Assembly: GCA_036645575.1 (NCBI GenBank)
Contig: JAVXNW010000064.1
Location: forward strand, 1-14,709
From: JAVXNW01 sp036645575
GTDB lineage: Bacteria; Bacillota; Clostridia; Christensenellales; Aristaeellaceae
Direction: 5' to 3'
DNA: 14,709 nucleotides
In this document: positions 5,701-13,871 of the stretch, piece by piece
Numbering within the stretch: position 1 is the stretch's first letter
How the letters are laid out: every line of letters starts with the position of its first letter
Notes under the pieces: generated by a model
What the model saw: only the letters and a program-made list of their open reading frames with translations
What the model was told of the DNA's origin: nothing
Database searches by the model: none
Position numbers and translations under genes: made by a program

Positions 5701-7017
5701 CTACACAGGCGCGCCCACTTCGGCCAGCGCGCGGAAGAGGTTGTAGTGCCCGCTCAGCTCAAACGCGTAGCGCAGGCCGCGCGCGCGCATGTCCTCGCTC
5801 ACCTGAATCTGCGCAATCTCCACCGGGCATCCGGCCTGCGCGAGCGCGGAAATCACGCGCGCGCCGTCGGGCAGCGCCGAAAGCGTCGCGCGAATGTCGG
5901 CAAGGTGCTTGCCCAGCGCCGCGACGCGGCGGGCGAGCTGCTTGTCGGTCAGGACATTTTCGGGGTGCAAGCGCGCGGCGGCGTCCGCGCCAAAGCCCTG
6001 TATCAGGCGGGCAAGGCGCGCCGGCTCGCTCGTCAGCGCGGGGTCTGCCGGCGTCACCGCCAGGCCGTCTTCGCCAAACCGCGCGTAAAAGGGCCATACC
6101 GTCGCAACCGCGACCGCGAGCAAATCGCCATAGGCGGGCACCGGCTCGCCCAAGCGCAATTTTTCCATCGCCCAGAAATCGGCCAGATTGTGCTCGACCG
6201 AGAACGCCGCGCGGGTTCCGCCGCTGAGCGTGACGATGAGGCCGGACAGGATCAGCGCCTCCGAAAGCATCTTCGTGCCCTTGGGCGTGCGCGCCGCCAC
6301 CTCGGGCAAGTTGTCCAGCACCTTGTTTGCGGCCTGCAACGCGACCGCGGCGTAATTGGCGCAGTACGGCTGGCCGTTTACCGTGCGATCGATCTGCCAG
6401 TCCGCGACCGGCAGGAATTTCGAGAGCATCTCGGCGATTCCCGCGCGCGCAAGCGCCTCGGGCGCGCCTGCGAGCACCTCCAGGTCGCACACGACCACTT
6501 CGGGCGCGACGGCGCGCTTGACGTGCGCGACCGAGCGGCGCATGACGTCGGCGACCAGGGAGGCGTAGGCGTCGGTGGAGGGCGCGGTCGCGAGGCACGC
6601 AAGCGGGCGCTCGGTCTGCGCGGCGACGACGCGCGCGATGTCGGTAATGGCGCCCGATCCCACGCTCAGAAAAAACTCCGTGTCCATCTTCATTGTCATC
6701 AGCACTTCGCCAATGGCCGATTCGTCCGCGCAAATTCGGCCGTCGGGCGCGCCGATCAGGCACGGGATCACCTCAAAGCCCGCGCCCGACAAGACCTTCT
6801 CCGCCGCGCAACCGGCGGCTGCATAGGTATTTTTATCCGCGACCAATACGAGTTTTGTGCCGATGTCGCACCGGCGCAGGATCGCGTCCAGATGTTCAAG
6901 TAGGCCGTTCCCTAGGTAGACGTCCTGGGTGATGGGGCGATGCTCGTAGGCGCAATCACAGGAAAACCCCGAAAGCACCATCCGCCGCGACTTGGTATAC
7001 TGAAGCGTTACAGGCAT
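5701..7017 (-). CDS. AraM/EgsA-like sn-glycerol-1-phosphate dehydrogenase homologue
   Basis: 438 residues, somewhat longer than B. subtilis AraM (~394), which reduces dihydroxyacetone phosphate to sn-glycerol-1-phosphate with NAD(P)H. Family landmarks are LVLVADKNTYAAAG (~56-69), the dinucleotide-binding FLSVGSGAITDIARV (~116-130), ATAPSTDAYAS (143-153), GIAEMLSKFLPVADW (193-207) and VEHNLADFWAME (274-285). Against AraM as remembered, the metal ligands are Asp, His, His; here they appear as Glu196 (GIAEML for GFGDML), His276 and Tyr296 (PAYG for ILHG). Activity may be altered, or the metal may differ. The start at 7017 has a ggagg site 10 nt upstream. It is transcribed toward secG with no obvious terminator between them. 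Family call is good; the reaction is not assured. Confidence 0.75.
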   Translation of the reverse strand: MPVTLQYTKSRRMVLSGFSCDCAYEHRPITQDVYLGNGLLEHLDAILRRCDIGTKLVLVADKNTYAAAGCAAEKVLSGAGFEVIPCLIGAPDGRICADESAIGEVLMTMKMDTEFFLSVGSGAITDIARVVAAQTERPLACLATAPSTDAYASLVADVMRRSVAHVKRAVAPEVVVCDLEVLAGAPEALARAGIAEMLSKFLPVADWQIDRTVNGQPYCANYAAVALQAANKVLDNLPEVAARTPKGTKMLSEALILSGLIVTLSGGTRAAFSVEHNLADFWAMEKLRLGEPVPAYGDLLAVAVATVWPFYARFGEDGLAVTPADPALTSEPARLARLIQGFGADAAARLHPENVLTDKQLARRVAALGKHLADIRATLSALPDGARVISALAQAGCPVEIAQIQVSEDMRARGLRYAFELSGHYNLFRALAEVGAPV

Positions 7018-7082
7018 GGTTTGCTATCCTCCAAAGCGATTGATGTACCGGGCCAAGGGCCGCAAAACGCTTGTCCTTCTCT

Positions 7083-7110
7083 ATTTTACACAAAATCGCG
7101 CGGGTTGCAA
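7083..7110 (-). promoter_or_regulatory. Probable promoter of the AraM-like gene
   Basis: On the minus strand, TTGCAA (7105-7110), a 16-bp spacer and TAAAAT (7083-7088), about 65 bp before the ATG at 7017. Both boxes are good but not perfect. Confidence 0.55.
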
Positions 7111-7149
7111 GGCCGCTTTACCCAATTTGGCGGAAATATTCCAGGAACC

Positions 7150-7177
7150 GCGCTGGTTCAGCGCCAACGTCCGTTGG
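7150..7177. repeat. Two abutting short dyads in the divergent intergenic region
   Basis: gcgctg-gtt-cagcgc (7150-7164) runs straight into ccaacg-tc-cgttgg (7164-7177). Both are perfect 6-bp inverted repeats in the 232-bp gap between the divergently read AraM-like and permease genes. They could be regulator sites or RNA hairpins. I found no convincing + strand promoter for the permease in this gap. Confidence 0.4.
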
Positions 7178-7234
7178 GTTAATTTCGCGTACCCGACAGG
7201 AATCGGCAAGCGCCGTAGAGAACCTCTTGGCGAT

Positions 7235-7243
7235 AGGCGGTGA
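7235..7243 (+). promoter_or_regulatory. Ribosome binding site supporting a TTG start
   Basis: aggcggtga lies 6 nt before the TTG at 7250, an ideal distance. The first in-frame ATG (7265) is 21 nt away, so the TTG is the better start. Confidence 0.6.
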
Positions 7244-7249
7244 CCTTAT

Positions 7250-8017
7250 TTGGAAATCACTTGGATGATGCTACTGACCGTATGTCCCCTGGTGTTTCTC
7301 GCGTCGTTGGTCGATTCAATCGGCGGGGGCGGCGGGCTCATTTCGCTGCCCGCGTACCTGTTGGCGGGACTGCCGGCGCAGATGGCCTCGGGGACGAACA
7401 AGTTCTCGGCCTGCTTTGGCACGCTGTTTGCGACCATCAAGTACGCGCGCGGCGGCAAGATGCTGTTAAAGCCGGCGCTGCTAGCGGTGGTCGGGGCGCT
7501 GCCGGGCTCGTATGTGGGCGCGTGGCTGCAATGCCAGATGTCGGAGGAGACGGTGCGCGCGTTTATGCTGGTGGCGATCCCGGTGGTCGCGGTGCTGCTG
7601 CTGTTCAAGCGCGGCGGCGAGGACGGCGCAGAGGTCAAGGTGATGACGCGCAAGCTCGGCGTCTTGTGCTTTCTGATCGGGCTGGGTTGCGGGCTGTACG
7701 ACGGGTTTTTTGGGCCCGGGACCGGTACGATCCTGATCATGCTGTTTACGTGGATCGTGGGGATGGACATGGTTTCGGCCTCGGGGAGCGCGAAGCTTGT
7801 GAACCTTGCGAGCAACGCGGCGGCGCTGGCTACCTTTCTGGCGGCGGGGCAAGTGCTGATTCCGCTGGCGATTCCGGCGACGGTGTGCTCGGTGGTCGGC
7901 GGCTATTTGGGCGCGCGTCTGGCGCTCAAAAAGGGCGCGAAGCTGATCCGCTACGTGATGTTGGGGGTATTGGCGCTTTTGATTCTCAAGCTGATTTTTG
8001 ATTTTTTTAAAGGCTGA
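7250..8017 (+). CDS. TauE/SafE (TSUP) family membrane permease
   Basis: 255 residues and almost entirely hydrophobic, with about 7-8 membrane helices. TSUP proteins move small anions such as sulfite, sulfonates or organosulfur compounds; the substrate here is unknown. Two family hallmarks form an internal repeat: DSIGGGGGLISLPAYLLAG (22-40, followed by ASGTNKFSACFGT) and YDGFFGPGTGT (150-160, followed by ASGSAKLVNLASN), each in one half of the protein. The short cytoplasmic loop KRGGEDGAEVKVMTRK joins the halves at ~120-135. Translation probably starts at TTG, judged from the ribosome site 6 nt upstream. The racemase gene follows after 63 bp with no terminator, so the two may share a transcript, although no functional link is obvious. 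Confidence 0.85.
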   Translation: MEITWMMLLTVCPLVFLASLVDSIGGGGGLISLPAYLLAGLPAQMASGTNKFSACFGTLFATIKYARGGKMLLKPALLAVVGALPGSYVGAWLQCQMSEETVRAFMLVAIPVVAVLLLFKRGGEDGAEVKVMTRKLGVLCFLIGLGCGLYDGFFGPGTGTILIMLFTWIVGMDMVSASGSAKLVNLASNAAALATFLAAGQVLIPLAIPATVCSVVGGYLGARLALKKGAKLIRYVMLGVLALLILKLIFDFFKG

Positions 8018-8080
8018 TTTGCGCTTTTAGCGGTTATGCGCGCTTTTAACGGCTGATTTTCGCGGGGAGGCGTTTTTTTC

Positions 8081-8830
8081 GTGGACAACAAGGCAATTGG
8101 CGTATTTGATTCAGGGCTGGGCGGGGTGAGTGTCCTGCGCACGCTTGCGCAGGTGCTGCCGCTTGAAAAATACATCTACTATGGCGACACGGCGAACGCG
8201 CCCTATGGCGACCGAGACGAGGCCCAGATCAGGCGTCTGTCGGTCGCGGTTGCGGAAAAGCTGGTCGCGCGCGGCGTAAAGGCGCTTGTCATCGCGTGCA
8301 ACACGGCGACGTCGGCGGCGGCCCAGACGCTGCGGGATCTGCTGCCGATTCCGGTGATTGGGATGGAGCCGGCGCTCAAGCCGGCGGCGCTTGCGCAGGG
8401 CGAGGGCAAGATCTTGGTGCTTGCGACGGCGGCGACGCTCAAGCAGGACAAGTTTCAGGTGCTGATGGCGCACTATGGGCGCAACGCGATTCTGCTGCCC
8501 TGCCCGGGGCTCATGGAATTTGTGGAGCGCGGGGAGCTGGATTCGCCGGCGCTTGCGCAATACTTGGAAGCGCGGTTTAGCCCCTATGCGAAAGAAAAGG
8601 TGTGCGCGGCGGTGCTGGGGTGCACGCACTACGTCTTTTTGCGCAAGGCCATTGCGCGGGCGCTTCCGCAGGCGACGCTGTTTGACGGAAACCTGGGCAC
8701 GGCGCGTCGCCTGGGCAGCGTGCTGGCGGAAAAGGACGCGCTGGGCGCGGGGCCGGGCGGCGTCACGTTCATGGGTTCCGATCCCAGCGCGATCGATGAC
8801 ATGACACGGCTGTTTGCGCTGCAAGGCTAA
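8081..8830 (+). CDS. murI: Glutamate racemase
   Basis: 249 residues. MurI interconverts L- and D-glutamate without cofactor, supplying D-Glu for the peptidoglycan stem peptide in the cytoplasm. All signature segments are present: FDSGLGGVSVLR (9-20) with the active-site Asp-Ser, YGDTANAPYG (34-43), IACNTATSAA with catalytic Cys73, and LGCTHY with catalytic Cys181 and His183. The two cysteines are the acid/base pair. Length is normal, if slightly short (family 250-285). Translation starts at GTG, with a ggggagg site at 8064-8070 about 10 nt upstream. No GTG-independent alternative preserves the conserved N-terminus. It follows the permease closely, and no terminator is visible before the EF-G promoter at 8925. 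Confidence 0.95.
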   Translation: MDNKAIGVFDSGLGGVSVLRTLAQVLPLEKYIYYGDTANAPYGDRDEAQIRRLSVAVAEKLVARGVKALVIACNTATSAAAQTLRDLLPIPVIGMEPALKPAALAQGEGKILVLATAATLKQDKFQVLMAHYGRNAILLPCPGLMEFVERGELDSPALAQYLEARFSPYAKEKVCAAVLGCTHYVFLRKAIARALPQATLFDGNLGTARRLGSVLAEKDALGAGPGGVTFMGSDPSAIDDMTRLFALQG

Positions 8831-8924
8831 AATTGAATACAATTTGTCAATGTGCTGCATTTCCTTTCGCGATAATGACGAAAATAGCTCATCTTTAAAA
8901 AAACTTTCGCAAAGGTCTTTCCAT

Positions 8925-8953
8925 TTGCTTGGTTTTCTGTTAAACTGTATACT
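8925..8953 (+). promoter_or_regulatory. Promoter of the EF-G-like gene
   Basis: TTGCTT (8925-8930), a 17-bp spacer and TATACT (8948-8953). The predicted start near 8960 leaves a ~90-nt leader, in which gcgccg and cggcgc can pair across a 20-odd-nt loop. No riboswitch class was recognised. The stretch 8831-8924 before it is AT-rich and holds no gene I can support. Confidence 0.7.
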
Positions 8954-9049
8954 AGTTATTTGCGCGCATCATGATGAAACTGCGCCGAGCAAATAAACGA
9001 TCCAGGGGCACGGCGCGCTGGGCAATTTTTGAGCAGGGGGAATCGCTTC

Positions 9050-11131
9050 ATGAAAGACTATATTACTGGCAACATTCGTAACATTGCGGTCGTGGGGCAC
9101 GGCGGCGAAGGCAAGACGACGCTGGTTGAAGCGCTGCTGTTTGCCACGGGTACCACCGACCGGCAGGGCCGCGTGGAAGATGGCACCACGACGACCGATT
9201 ATGACCCGGAAGAGATGCGCAGAGGCATTTCAATTTCTGCCGCAATCGCGCCACTTGAGTATAAAGACGTAAAGATCAACCTGATCGACGTACCCGGCTA
9301 TTTCGACTTTGCGGGGGAAATGATGGGCCCGCTCGCGGTGGCCGAGGGCGCGCTGATCACGGTAGGCGCGCTGTCGGGGCTTACGGTCGGCGCCGAAAAG
9401 GCCTGGGCACAGTGCGACAAAAACGGCGTTTCGCGCATGATCGTCATCAACCAGATGGATCGTGAAAACGCGAATTTCGAAAAGGCGTTGGGGACGCTTA
9501 CCGACAAGTACGGAACGCACATCGCGCCCATTGAGGTGCCGATCTTCGAAAAGGGTCAGTTTGTCGGGGTCGTGTGCGTGCTGGAGAGCAAAGCCTATGT
9601 TGGCGAGGGCAAGGCGCGCAGGGAAGTGCCGATTCCTTCGTCGGTTCAAGACGCGGTCGAGTCGGCGCGAGAGGCGATCATGGAATCGGCCGCGGGCGCG
9701 GACGACGCGTTGATGGAGAAGTACTTTGAGAACATGGAACTTTCGCCGGAGGACACGATGGCCGGCCTGCGCAAGGGCATTGGCGAGGGCACGGTTGTGC
9801 CGGTCGTGTGCTGCTCTTCGCTCACCCGGATCGGCATGGGCAAATTGCTCGACAACCTGATCGACCTGATGCCCTCGCCGGCAAACCGGATTCTCAAGGG
9901 GATCAACCCGAAGACGGGCGAGCCGGAGGAGCGCCTATGCGCCGTGGATCAGCCCTTTTCCGCCCGCGTATTTAAGACGCTGGCCGACCCGTATGTGGGG
10001 CGGCTGTCGCTGGTCAAGGTCACTTCGGGCGTGCTGGCGGGCGACACGGTTCTGTACAATGTGAACGCGGAGAAGACCGAGAAGGCGGGCACGCTGTACA
10101 TCCAGCGCGGCAAGAAGCAATCGACGACGCAGAAGGTGGTCGCGGGCGACATCTGCGCGCTGGCCAAACTCCAGACGGTCAATACCGGGCACACGCTGTC
10201 CGATCCGAATAAGCTGATCAAATTTGATGAAATTTCGTTCCCGCAGCCCTGCATCTCGATGGCGGTGTACGCCAAGAAGGCGGGCGAGGAGGACAAGGTC
10301 TTCTCGGGCCTCAGCCGCCTGATGGAGGAGGACCCGACGATCCGCGTGAGCAAGGACCCCGACACGACCGAGTCGCTCTTGTCGGGCCTTGGCGAATTGC
10401 ACCTCGAGGTGGTTTCGCGCAAGTTGGCGTCCAAGTTCGGCGCGGAAGCGCTGCTGCTCGACCCGAAGATCCCGTACCGCGAGTCGATCCGCAAGAAGAT
10501 CGACGTGCAGGGGCGTCACAAGAAGCAGTCCGGCGGCCACGGCCAGTTTGGCGACGTGTGGATCGAGTTCCGCCCGAACGACGACCCGAGCAACACCGAG
10601 TTCATCTTTGAAGACGCGGTGGTCGGCGGCGTGGTTCCGCGCAACTTCATCCCGGCGGTTGAAAAGGGCCTGCGCGAGAACATCGTCAAGGGCGTGCTGG
10701 CGGGCTTCCCGGTGGTCGGGCTGACGGCGAAATTGCACGACGGCTCCTATCACCCGGTCGATTCCTCGGAAATGGCGTTCAAGACGGCGGCGCGCGTCGC
10801 GTTTAAGAAATTGGTCGACGCAAGCCCGCTGCTGCTCGAGCCGATCTACCACGTCGAAGTGCGCGTGCCCGACGAGTACATGGGCGACATCATCGGCGAT
10901 ATGAACAAGCGCCGTGGCCGCATCATGGGCATGGATCAGGTGGACGGCCAGCAACAGGTCGTCGCGGAAGTTCCGCTGGCGGAGATGTTCAAGTACGCAA
11001 CCGACCTGCGCTCGATGACGCAGGCGCGCGGTTCCTTCACGATGCGCTTTGAGCGCTATGAAGAGGTGCCCGCGCTCGACGCCAAGAAGATCATCGACAA
11101 TGCCAAGAAGGAAGAAGAAGTGGACGAGTAA
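9050..11131 (+). CDS. EF-G paralogue (EF-G-2 type translational GTPase)
   Basis: 693 residues with the full five-domain EF-G plan. The GTPase domain has a P-loop GHGGEGKT (16-23), switch 1 RGISISAA (58-65), G3 DVPGY (80-84) and G4 NQMD (134-137). Domain II follows (~300-400), then domain III, domain IV with SGGHGQFG (~494-501), and domain V with RRGRIMGMD. Canonical EF-G reads AHIDAGKT, DTPGH and NKMD; the Tyr84 in place of the catalytic His, and the GHGG P-loop, mark the second EF-G branch (as in Thermus EF-G-2), whose cellular role is unsettled. It stands alone, away from rpsL/rpsG/tuf, with its own promoter and terminator, as expected for a paralogue rather than the housekeeping fusA. The ATG at 9050 is preceded by a caggggg site; an upstream in-frame TTG (9029) is less likely. 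Confidence 0.9.
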   Translation: MKDYITGNIRNIAVVGHGGEGKTTLVEALLFATGTTDRQGRVEDGTTTTDYDPEEMRRGISISAAIAPLEYKDVKINLIDVPGYFDFAGEMMGPLAVAEGALITVGALSGLTVGAEKAWAQCDKNGVSRMIVINQMDRENANFEKALGTLTDKYGTHIAPIEVPIFEKGQFVGVVCVLESKAYVGEGKARREVPIPSSVQDAVESAREAIMESAAGADDALMEKYFENMELSPEDTMAGLRKGIGEGTVVPVVCCSSLTRIGMGKLLDNLIDLMPSPANRILKGINPKTGEPEERLCAVDQPFSARVFKTLADPYVGRLSLVKVTSGVLAGDTVLYNVNAEKTEKAGTLYIQRGKKQSTTQKVVAGDICALAKLQTVNTGHTLSDPNKLIKFDEISFPQPCISMAVYAKKAGEEDKVFSGLSRLMEEDPTIRVSKDPDTTESLLSGLGELHLEVVSRKLASKFGAEALLLDPKIPYRESIRKKIDVQGRHKKQSGGHGQFGDVWIEFRPNDDPSNTEFIFEDAVVGGVVPRNFIPAVEKGLRENIVKGVLAGFPVVGLTAKLHDGSYHPVDSSEMAFKTAARVAFKKLVDASPLLLEPIYHVEVRVPDEYMGDIIGDMNKRRGRIMGMDQVDGQQQVVAEVPLAEMFKYATDLRSMTQARGSFTMRFERYEEVPALDAKKIIDNAKKEEEVDE

Positions 11132-11149
11132 TCGCCGCCATGCATGCCG

Positions 11150-11185
11150 CGCCGCAACCGGAGGGATCCGGTTGCGGCGTTTTTT
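11150..11185 (+). terminator. Terminator of the EF-G-like gene
   Basis: A perfect 12-bp stem, cgccgcaaccgg (11150-11161) with ccggttgcggcg (11168-11179), a 6-nt loop, then TTTTTT (11180-11185). This is a textbook intrinsic terminator 19 nt after the stop codon. Confidence 0.95.
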
Positions 11186-11256
11186 CATTGCGCGCGGTTT
11201 AATTTCGGCGTTTTTTCACTTTTGTGATTTCAATATGTACTTTTTTCCATTCTCAT

Positions 11257-11264
11257 GCTATACT
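11257..11264 (+). promoter_or_regulatory. Extended -10 promoter of the large Ig-like gene
   Basis: TGCTATACT (TG at 11256-11257, TATACT at 11259-11264) is an extended -10 motif. A weak -35 (TGTACT, 11236-11241) sits 17 bp upstream. The leader would be about 60 nt before the ATG at 11330. Confidence 0.6.
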
Positions 11265-11329
11265 GTGCGTGTACATTTCGTCTTGTCCCAATCCCAAGGA
11301 TATCCAAGTAAAGAAAGGTGGAAATTTTC

Positions 11330-13573
11330 ATGAAAAAAGCAACTTCACTCATGATGTGGCTTCTGGTCTTGACGCTGCTGGCGACTCCGATGAGCGCTCT
11401 GGCGGCTGAGCAGGCCATGGTGAAGGCAACGGGGATGTTGTGCACGCTCTCCATGCCCAATGGCGAAACGATCGTCGTTGACGGCACGGCAAAAGAAAAG
11501 GCCATCGGCATGGTGGAAGTGGTCTCCCCCGAAGAGGGTCGTCTGGAACTGCCCAACGGCGAATGGCACATTCGCCACCTGAACGGCGCCCCCATCGTGG
11601 TAAAGGCCGTGCCTTCGACCGACCCGCTGGACCTCAGCATGACGATCGTGCTTGAAAAGGGCACCATCGATCAGGCGGCGGAGTTCCTGGTCACGTTTAC
11701 CTCAGACGCGCTGACCAAGGAATTGACGCGTCACTTTACCGTCGAGATCGAAGACCCGCTCACGAGGGGCGGCTACACCGACTACCAATACGGCAAGACC
11801 GAGCACACGGTCAAGACCGGCGCGACGCTGTTCATCGACAAAGGAACGCCGCTGCCGGAAGGCGCGTATCCCACCGACGACATCACGGTGGTCTGGGACA
11901 CGAGCGCGCTTGATCCGCTCAAGGATCGCGCAGGGACCCTGGACCTGGGCGAGGGCGCACTGGGCCTGTTCATCTGCGATCCGGGCACCTACAAGCTGAC
12001 CTCAAGGGTGTACCTGTACAGCAACTTCTACAAAGAAACCGTGCACACGGTCACCGTAACCGGCAAGCCGGTCGAGCAATATATGCCCTTTTTCGATATC
12101 GAAGTGGACAACTACAACCCGACGCTGCTGAGCAGCGACGACGCAACGGTTATGCTCACGGCCCTGTCTTTGGCGGACATGTCCGCCTACGAAGGCGACG
12201 CCTTCACTTGGCGCGTTGAGCAGACTGCGGGCGAGCCGCTTTCCGTGGATCTGGAATACGACCCGCTGGACGGGCGCGAAGCCGCGCTCAACGTGTCCGG
12301 CGCCCTGCCGGCCGGCTCCTACACCTTCAAGGTGACGCTGACCGACACCACCCGTGACGACACGGCGACCGCCAACGTCGAGCTCACGGTCCTGCAGCTG
12401 CCGCTTGGCCAGACGCTCCCCACGGGCATCGTCTACAAGCAGGTGACCGATCCCCTCGTCCTTCAGGCGGGCGATGTGATCAAGCTCAAGAAGCCCACCT
12501 TCCTGCCCGCAAACGCCAAGCTGCCCGCAGACAAGGGCATGTACGACTTTGAGGTGAATCTGGACGACGTGGACGACGCCATCGCATCCCAGATCATCCG
12601 CGAGAGCGACGACGACGGCCGCCACACCATCATCGGCGCGGTGCCCGGCACCTACAAGCTGCACCTGACCCTCGTACTGTACGACAACAGCGTCTACTGC
12701 GACCAGGCGGTCACGCTGATCATCATGCCGGGTCTGGGCACCAAGGTCAACGAGATCAAGCTGGACAAGGAAGGCACCGAAGAAAGCCCGCTGACCCTCG
12801 GGGTGGGCGAAAAGGTCAAGGTCGGCGCGACCGTGCTTCCGAGCGACGCAGCCAACAAAGACCTGTTCTGGACGTGCGAAAATCACAACGTAACGGTGAC
12901 TGACAAGGGCGTCATCACCGGCCAATATGGCGACAGCACCGACATCGTGTACGTGCGCGCCGCAGACGGATCGGGCATTGCGCGCAAAATCTACGTGCAG
13001 GTGTTCCCGGAGCAGGTGACCAAGCTGGTGCCCGAAAAGAAGAAGGTCTCGCTCGACGTGGGCGAATCGACGCAGTTGAAGATCAAGAAATTCATTCCGA
13101 ATTTCGTCACCGAGTCCATGCGCAACGTATTATGGTTCAGCGACGATCCCACGATCGCCGACGTGGACATGATCTCCGGCGTCGTGACCGGCACCAAGGT
13201 GGGCAAGACCAAGATCAAGGCCTACGCCACCATGCCCAGCGGATTGGGCTACGACGTCGACATCAACAAAAATGTGTTCGCCACGTGCGTGGTCACCGTC
13301 AAGCCGGGCAAGGCCGGCTCCATCGCGTTTACCCGCTCGACCCCCCTTGAGATCACCGTCGGCGCAAAGGGCATCAAGCTGATCGACATGATCGAGTTTG
13401 CCCCCTACGGCTCGACTGGCAAAGTCACCTTCAAGAGCGACACGCCCTCCGTCGCCAAAGTGAGCAAAAAGGGCGTCCTGACCGCCGTCGCACCCGGCCA
13501 GGCCACCATCACCGCAACGCTCAAGGGCGAAAAGGAAACCGCAACCCTGCTCGTATCGGTGCTCATCGGCTAG
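11330..13573 (+). CDS. Large secreted protein with multiple Ig-like domains
   Basis: 747 residues starting with a signal peptide (MKKATS, hydrophobic core, SALA-A cleavage near residue 25). The middle contains repeated beta-rich modules sharing the phrase PGTYKL: DPGTYKLTSRVYLYSNFYK near 220 and VPGTYKLHLTLVLYDNSVY near 440, with a related PAGSYTFKVTLTD module between. The C-terminal third has three BIG2-like domains at ~473-560, 562-660 and 661-747, the last ending with the typical VAKVSKKGVLTAVAPGQATITA. No catalytic motif, LPXTG signal or membrane anchor is visible, so it is probably a secreted adhesive or structural surface protein; function unknown. The ATG at 11330 follows an aaaggtgg site by 8 nt; the in-frame GTG at 11318 overlaps that site and is rejected. 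It has its own promoter and terminator. Confidence 0.85.
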   Translation: MKKATSLMMWLLVLTLLATPMSALAAEQAMVKATGMLCTLSMPNGETIVVDGTAKEKAIGMVEVVSPEEGRLELPNGEWHIRHLNGAPIVVKAVPSTDPLDLSMTIVLEKGTIDQAAEFLVTFTSDALTKELTRHFTVEIEDPLTRGGYTDYQYGKTEHTVKTGATLFIDKGTPLPEGAYPTDDITVVWDTSALDPLKDRAGTLDLGEGALGLFICDPGTYKLTSRVYLYSNFYKETVHTVTVTGKPVEQYMPFFDIEVDNYNPTLLSSDDATVMLTALSLADMSAYEGDAFTWRVEQTAGEPLSVDLEYDPLDGREAALNVSGALPAGSYTFKVTLTDTTRDDTATANVELTVLQLPLGQTLPTGIVYKQVTDPLVLQAGDVIKLKKPTFLPANAKLPADKGMYDFEVNLDDVDDAIASQIIRESDDDGRHTIIGAVPGTYKLHLTLVLYDNSVYCDQAVTLIIMPGLGTKVNEIKLDKEGTEESPLTLGVGEKVKVGATVLPSDAANKDLFWTCENHNVTVTDKGVITGQYGDSTDIVYVRAADGSGIARKIYVQVFPEQVTKLVPEKKKVSLDVGESTQLKIKKFIPNFVTESMRNVLWFSDDPTIADVDMISGVVTGTKVGKTKIKAYATMPSGLGYDVDINKNVFATCVVTVKPGKAGSIAFTRSTPLEITVGAKGIKLIDMIEFAPYGSTGKVTFKSDTPSVAKVSKKGVLTAVAPGQATITATLKGEKETATLLVSVLIG

Positions 13574-13613
13574 TTCGCATCGCTACCGATCGGCAGACAA
13601 TCGCGCCTTACGC

Positions 13614-13647
13614 AAAACCGGCTGACCGCTTTGGGTCAGCCGGTTTT
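13614..13647 (+). terminator. Terminator of the large Ig-like gene
   Basis: A perfect 14-bp stem, aaaaccggctgacc (13614-13627) with ggtcagccggtttt (13634-13647), and a 6-nt loop. The arms end in A-run and T-run, so it could work on both strands. Confidence 0.9.
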
Positions 13648-13670
13648 CTATGTCCGCGCGGCGGAGGGGC

Positions 13671-13843
13671 AGCCCGGCACTGCGGTGTCGTGCTGCGCAC
13701 GACGCTGCGGCGTCGTGCTACGCTCACGCGGGTTATTGAACGCGGAGGAGGGGCTTCTCGCCCCCCTCCACACCACCCCCTCGAGCTGTGCGTTATTGCT
13801 GTGGTGTTTTTGCAGGGCTTTCTATGGGTTGGGACGAGGGGCG
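13671..13843. repeat. Intergenic module copy A (173 bp)
   Basis: First of two imperfect direct copies sharing, in order, agcccggcactgcggtg, a tcacgcgg...ttgaacgcgg segment, a gaggaggggct...ctcgcccccctcc hairpin, accaccccctcgagctgt, and ggtgtttttgca. This copy carries 25 extra bases (13699-13723), which create a perfect 9-bp hairpin, gcacgacgc-tgcg-gcgtcgtgc (13697-13718). No convincing gene lies in 13574-14156; the open frames there are overlapping, GC-driven and lack ribosome sites. Confidence 0.8.
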
Positions 13844-13871
13844 AGGAGGCGGGGACGAATCTCCCGTATCT

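Noticed and set aside
5656..6903. Plus-strand open frame (415 codons) opposite the AraM-like gene
   Set aside because: The product is Arg/Ala-rich with no recognisable motif, while the opposite strand encodes a conserved dehydrogenase.
8814..8996. Small plus-strand open frame of 60 codons between murI and the EF-G-like gene
   Set aside because: It overlaps the murI 3' end, contains the EF-G promoter, and has no ribosome site.
9935..11188. Minus-strand open frame (417 codons) opposite the EF-G-like gene
   Set aside because: A composition shadow: it runs through the terminator region and lacks any domain pattern.
12002..12925. Minus-strand open frame (307 codons) opposite the large Ig-like gene
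   Set aside because: His/Val/Arg-rich shadow with no start signal; the + strand has a signal peptide and Ig-like domains.
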